Shown here: positions 62,718-64,000 of the stretch, in pieces
How positions within the stretch are numbered: position 1 is the stretch's first letter
Layout: every line of letters starts with the position of its first letter
Program-made: the position numbers and the translations under genes
Source: Aquimarina aquimarini
GTDB taxonomy: Bacteria > Bacteroidota > Bacteroidia > Flavobacteriales > Flavobacteriaceae
Assembly: GCF_900299535.1 (NCBI RefSeq)
Contig: NZ_OMKE01000017.1
Coordinates: 37,153-101,152, forward strand
DNA: 64,000 bases
Direction: 5' to 3'
Notes under the pieces: model-generated
The model's database searches: none
Told to the model about the DNA's origin: nothing
What the model saw: only the letters and a program-made list of their open reading frames with translations

Positions 62718-63228
62718 AATATTCCAAAAGTCTTGCTACAGGAACCCCTAGCTTGCCTCTTCCTTTTAGAAAGCTTAATTCCATAATAAAATTACACTGT
62801 ACAACTACTCCTCCTAATTCTGTCACCAAATCACAAACCGCTTTTGCAGTACCTCCAGTAGCCAATACATCATCATGTATTAAGACATTCTCTCCTTTTT
62901 TAATTGCATCAATATGTATTTCTAAAATATCTTCTCCATATTCTAAGTCATAACTTTTTGATACTACAGAATATGGTAATTTTCCTTTTTTTCTCACGGG
63001 TACAAATCCAGCTTCTAATCGTTCAGCAATCATACTCCCCATTATAAATCCTCTAGCCTCTACCCCTATCACTTTATCAATCTTAATACCTTTTGGACTC
63101 AAATCAGCCAATTGATCCACACACGCTACCAAAGCTTTATGGTTACTCAATAGTGGAGTAATATCTTTAAACAAAACTCCTGGTTTAGGAAAATCTGAGA
63201 TATCTCTGATATAATCTTGTATATTCAT
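62716..63228 (-). CDS. apt: Adenine phosphoribosyltransferase
   Basis: Apt salvages adenine to AMP with PRPP. The 170-aa protein has the family start IRDISDFPKPGVLFKDITPLL (abbreviated here to its core), the GVEARGFIMGSMIAERL segment, VRKKGKLPYSVVSKSY and the PRPP loop VLIHDDVLATGGTAKAV. It is full length. It opposes the plug-tailed gene. The upstream gap to the tRNA gene (63229-63452) has no other gene. Confidence 0.97.
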   Translation of the reverse strand: MNIQDYIRDISDFPKPGVLFKDITPLLSNHKALVACVDQLADLSPKGIKIDKVIGVEARGFIMGSMIAERLEAGFVPVRKKGKLPYSVVSKSYDLEYGEDILEIHIDAIKKGENVLIHDDVLATGGTAKAVCDLVTELGGVVVQCNFIMELSFLKGRGKLGVPVARLLEY

Positions 63229-63409
63229 CGTTCGAAAATACTGAAAATAAAAAAAAGACGCTAAAAAAAGAATCCATAAACTAATTCCTTTTTCACTTCC
63301 CTTTTATTTTAACAATCGCATTATCAATCTATTTCAATCATTTTTTCAAGTATCATCTTTTAAAAAAAAAATTATACATCTTTTTATCTACAAAAAAACA
63401 ATATAAATG

Positions 63410-63440
63410 TTGTGACCATTATAAAAAACTGTTATATTTG
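63410..63440 (+). promoter_or_regulatory. Promoter of tRNA-Arg
   Basis: TTG (63410-63412), 20 bases, TATATTTG (63433-63440), 12 bases before the tRNA. Confidence 0.65.
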
Positions 63441-63452
63441 CACCCGCAAAAA

Positions 63453-63526
63453 GGCCTCGTAGCATAACTGAATAGTGCACTTGATTACGGCTCAAGAGGT
63501 TGCAGGTTTGAATCCTGCCGAGGTCA
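63453..63526 (+). tRNA. tRNA-Arg (ACG)
   Basis: The cloverleaf has acceptor GGCCTCG/CGAGGTC, anticodon stem CTTGA/TCAAG around loop TTACGGC (anticodon ACG) and T-arm GCAGGTTTGAATCCTGC. No CCA is encoded. A terminator follows. Confidence 0.97.
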
Positions 63527-63536
63527 CTTGATAATC

Positions 63537-63573
63537 AAAGAGTTACAGTAACAAAACACTGTAACTCTTTTTT
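63537..63573 (+). terminator. Terminator after tRNA-Arg
   Basis: A 13-bp perfect stem AAAGAGTTACAGT / ACTGTAACTCTTT with an eight-base loop and a T-run. Confidence 0.9.
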
Positions 63574-63665
63574 ATTTGCACAAAGCTTGCACAAAATATA
63601 TACGATTATGGATCAATAGTTTAGCCTCTATAAGTTCGGAGTGCTCTTTTAAATTTCATAATACT

Positions 63666-63767
63666 ATGAAATACAAGAAATGGACCTTAGTTCAGAAGCT
63701 AGAAATTCTATCAGTTTCGGAAGAAATAGGTATAGCAGAAGCTTATCGTAAGTACAGAAACAAATAA
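63666..63767 (+). pseudogene. Truncated IS3-type transposase OrfA-like fragment
   Basis: A 33-residue reading (MKYKKWTLVQKLEILSVSEE, then IGIAEAYRKYRNK) matches the first helix-turn-helix of IS3-family OrfA-like proteins and then stops. The complete domain is normally three times longer and is followed by OrfB. No inverted repeats or OrfB are visible in the remaining bases. The stretch 63768-64000 holds no gene I can support. The position just downstream of tRNA-Arg suggests the margin of a decayed or mobile region. Confidence 0.5.
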
Positions 63768-64000
63768 TACCTATAAAACCAGTCAACACTGAACTCTAAA
63801 GAGTTATAATATTATTTATTCGATTAGTAGTATTTATATTTTTCCTCCAAATCGTTCCATTTTTCTCCACAGACCCTTTCTAAAATTTTACAAGGGGTTA
63901 TTATGGATCAAGACTAATTGTTGTGTTTATGCAAATATTCTAGTTAATCTAAAGAGAAAGAATTCTACATTTTTGACTCCTCTAAATTGTGCTCTAAAGG

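Noticed and set aside
63841..64000. Short minus-strand readings such as ILERVCGEKWNDLEEKYKYY
   Set aside because: They look protein-like but are closed by stops within about 25 codons; they could be decayed transposon DNA, which I cannot support.

Overview
The window is AT-rich chromosomal DNA from a member of the Bacteroidota, almost certainly a flavobacterium of the family Flavobacteriaceae. The evidence is: promoters of the TTTG-N19-TAnnTTTG type; genes that start without Shine-Dalgarno sequences; two proteins with type IX secretion (gliding-type) C-terminal domains; type III glutamine synthetase beside type II; LytS/LytTR regulation; and flavobacterial-style FtsH, LipA, YidD and ProRS. 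A marine Aquimarina-like genus is my guess only. Most of the window is ordinary core genome with strong hairpin terminators between convergent genes.

Layout. 1-4.3 kb: ftsH (5' end outside the window), a LUD-domain protein, cdsA, psd and an acyl-CoA-binding protein, linking membrane proteolysis with phospholipid synthesis. 4.4-11.4 kb: valS, a DUF1573 protein, a PDZ aspartyl protease, an aminotransferase and murB. 11.7-17.2 kb: a small membrane protein, an ECF-like sigma factor, a small HTH-like protein, lipA, gap and a TPR hybrid histidine kinase. 17.3-23.7 kb: lpxK, a Nif3-like protein, a coiled-coil protein of the C4 zinc-ribbon family that has lost its cysteines, a glycosyltransferase, rpsT, two identical tRNA-Glu genes and proS. 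23.8-30.2 kb: a Ser/Arg-rich lipoprotein, a FadL-like barrel and two tandem T9SS type B proteins. 30.5-39 kb: folE, cysS, yidD, lgt, prfA, a DUF5018-like lipoprotein and a POT peptide transporter. 39-46.4 kb: an unrecognised 7TM protein, an unusual 21-bp tandem array, a lipoprotein, msrA, a WG-repeat protein and purM.

The most distinctive region is a curli (functional amyloid) operon on the minus strand at 46.5-53.0 kb: csgA, a csgB-like nucleator, csgE, csgF, csgG and a beta-propeller lipoprotein. CsgA carries three 77-residue super-modules between ordinary 22-residue curlin repeats. CsgE has an N-terminal beta-sandwich-like extension resembling CsgH. CsgG carries a C-terminal coiled coil and outer-membrane barrel. 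The promoter carries a perfect dyad, and a long hairpin separates csgA from csgB.

53.2-64 kb: divergent glutamine synthetases III and II, a CaCA antiporter, an M57 metalloprotease lipoprotein, a LytS/LytTR pair, a 50-aa conserved-type small protein, an exported protein with a TonB-plug-like tail, apt, tRNA-Arg and a truncated transposase. That last fragment may mark the edge of a mobile region. Family assignments come from recognising motifs by eye; no database search was run.
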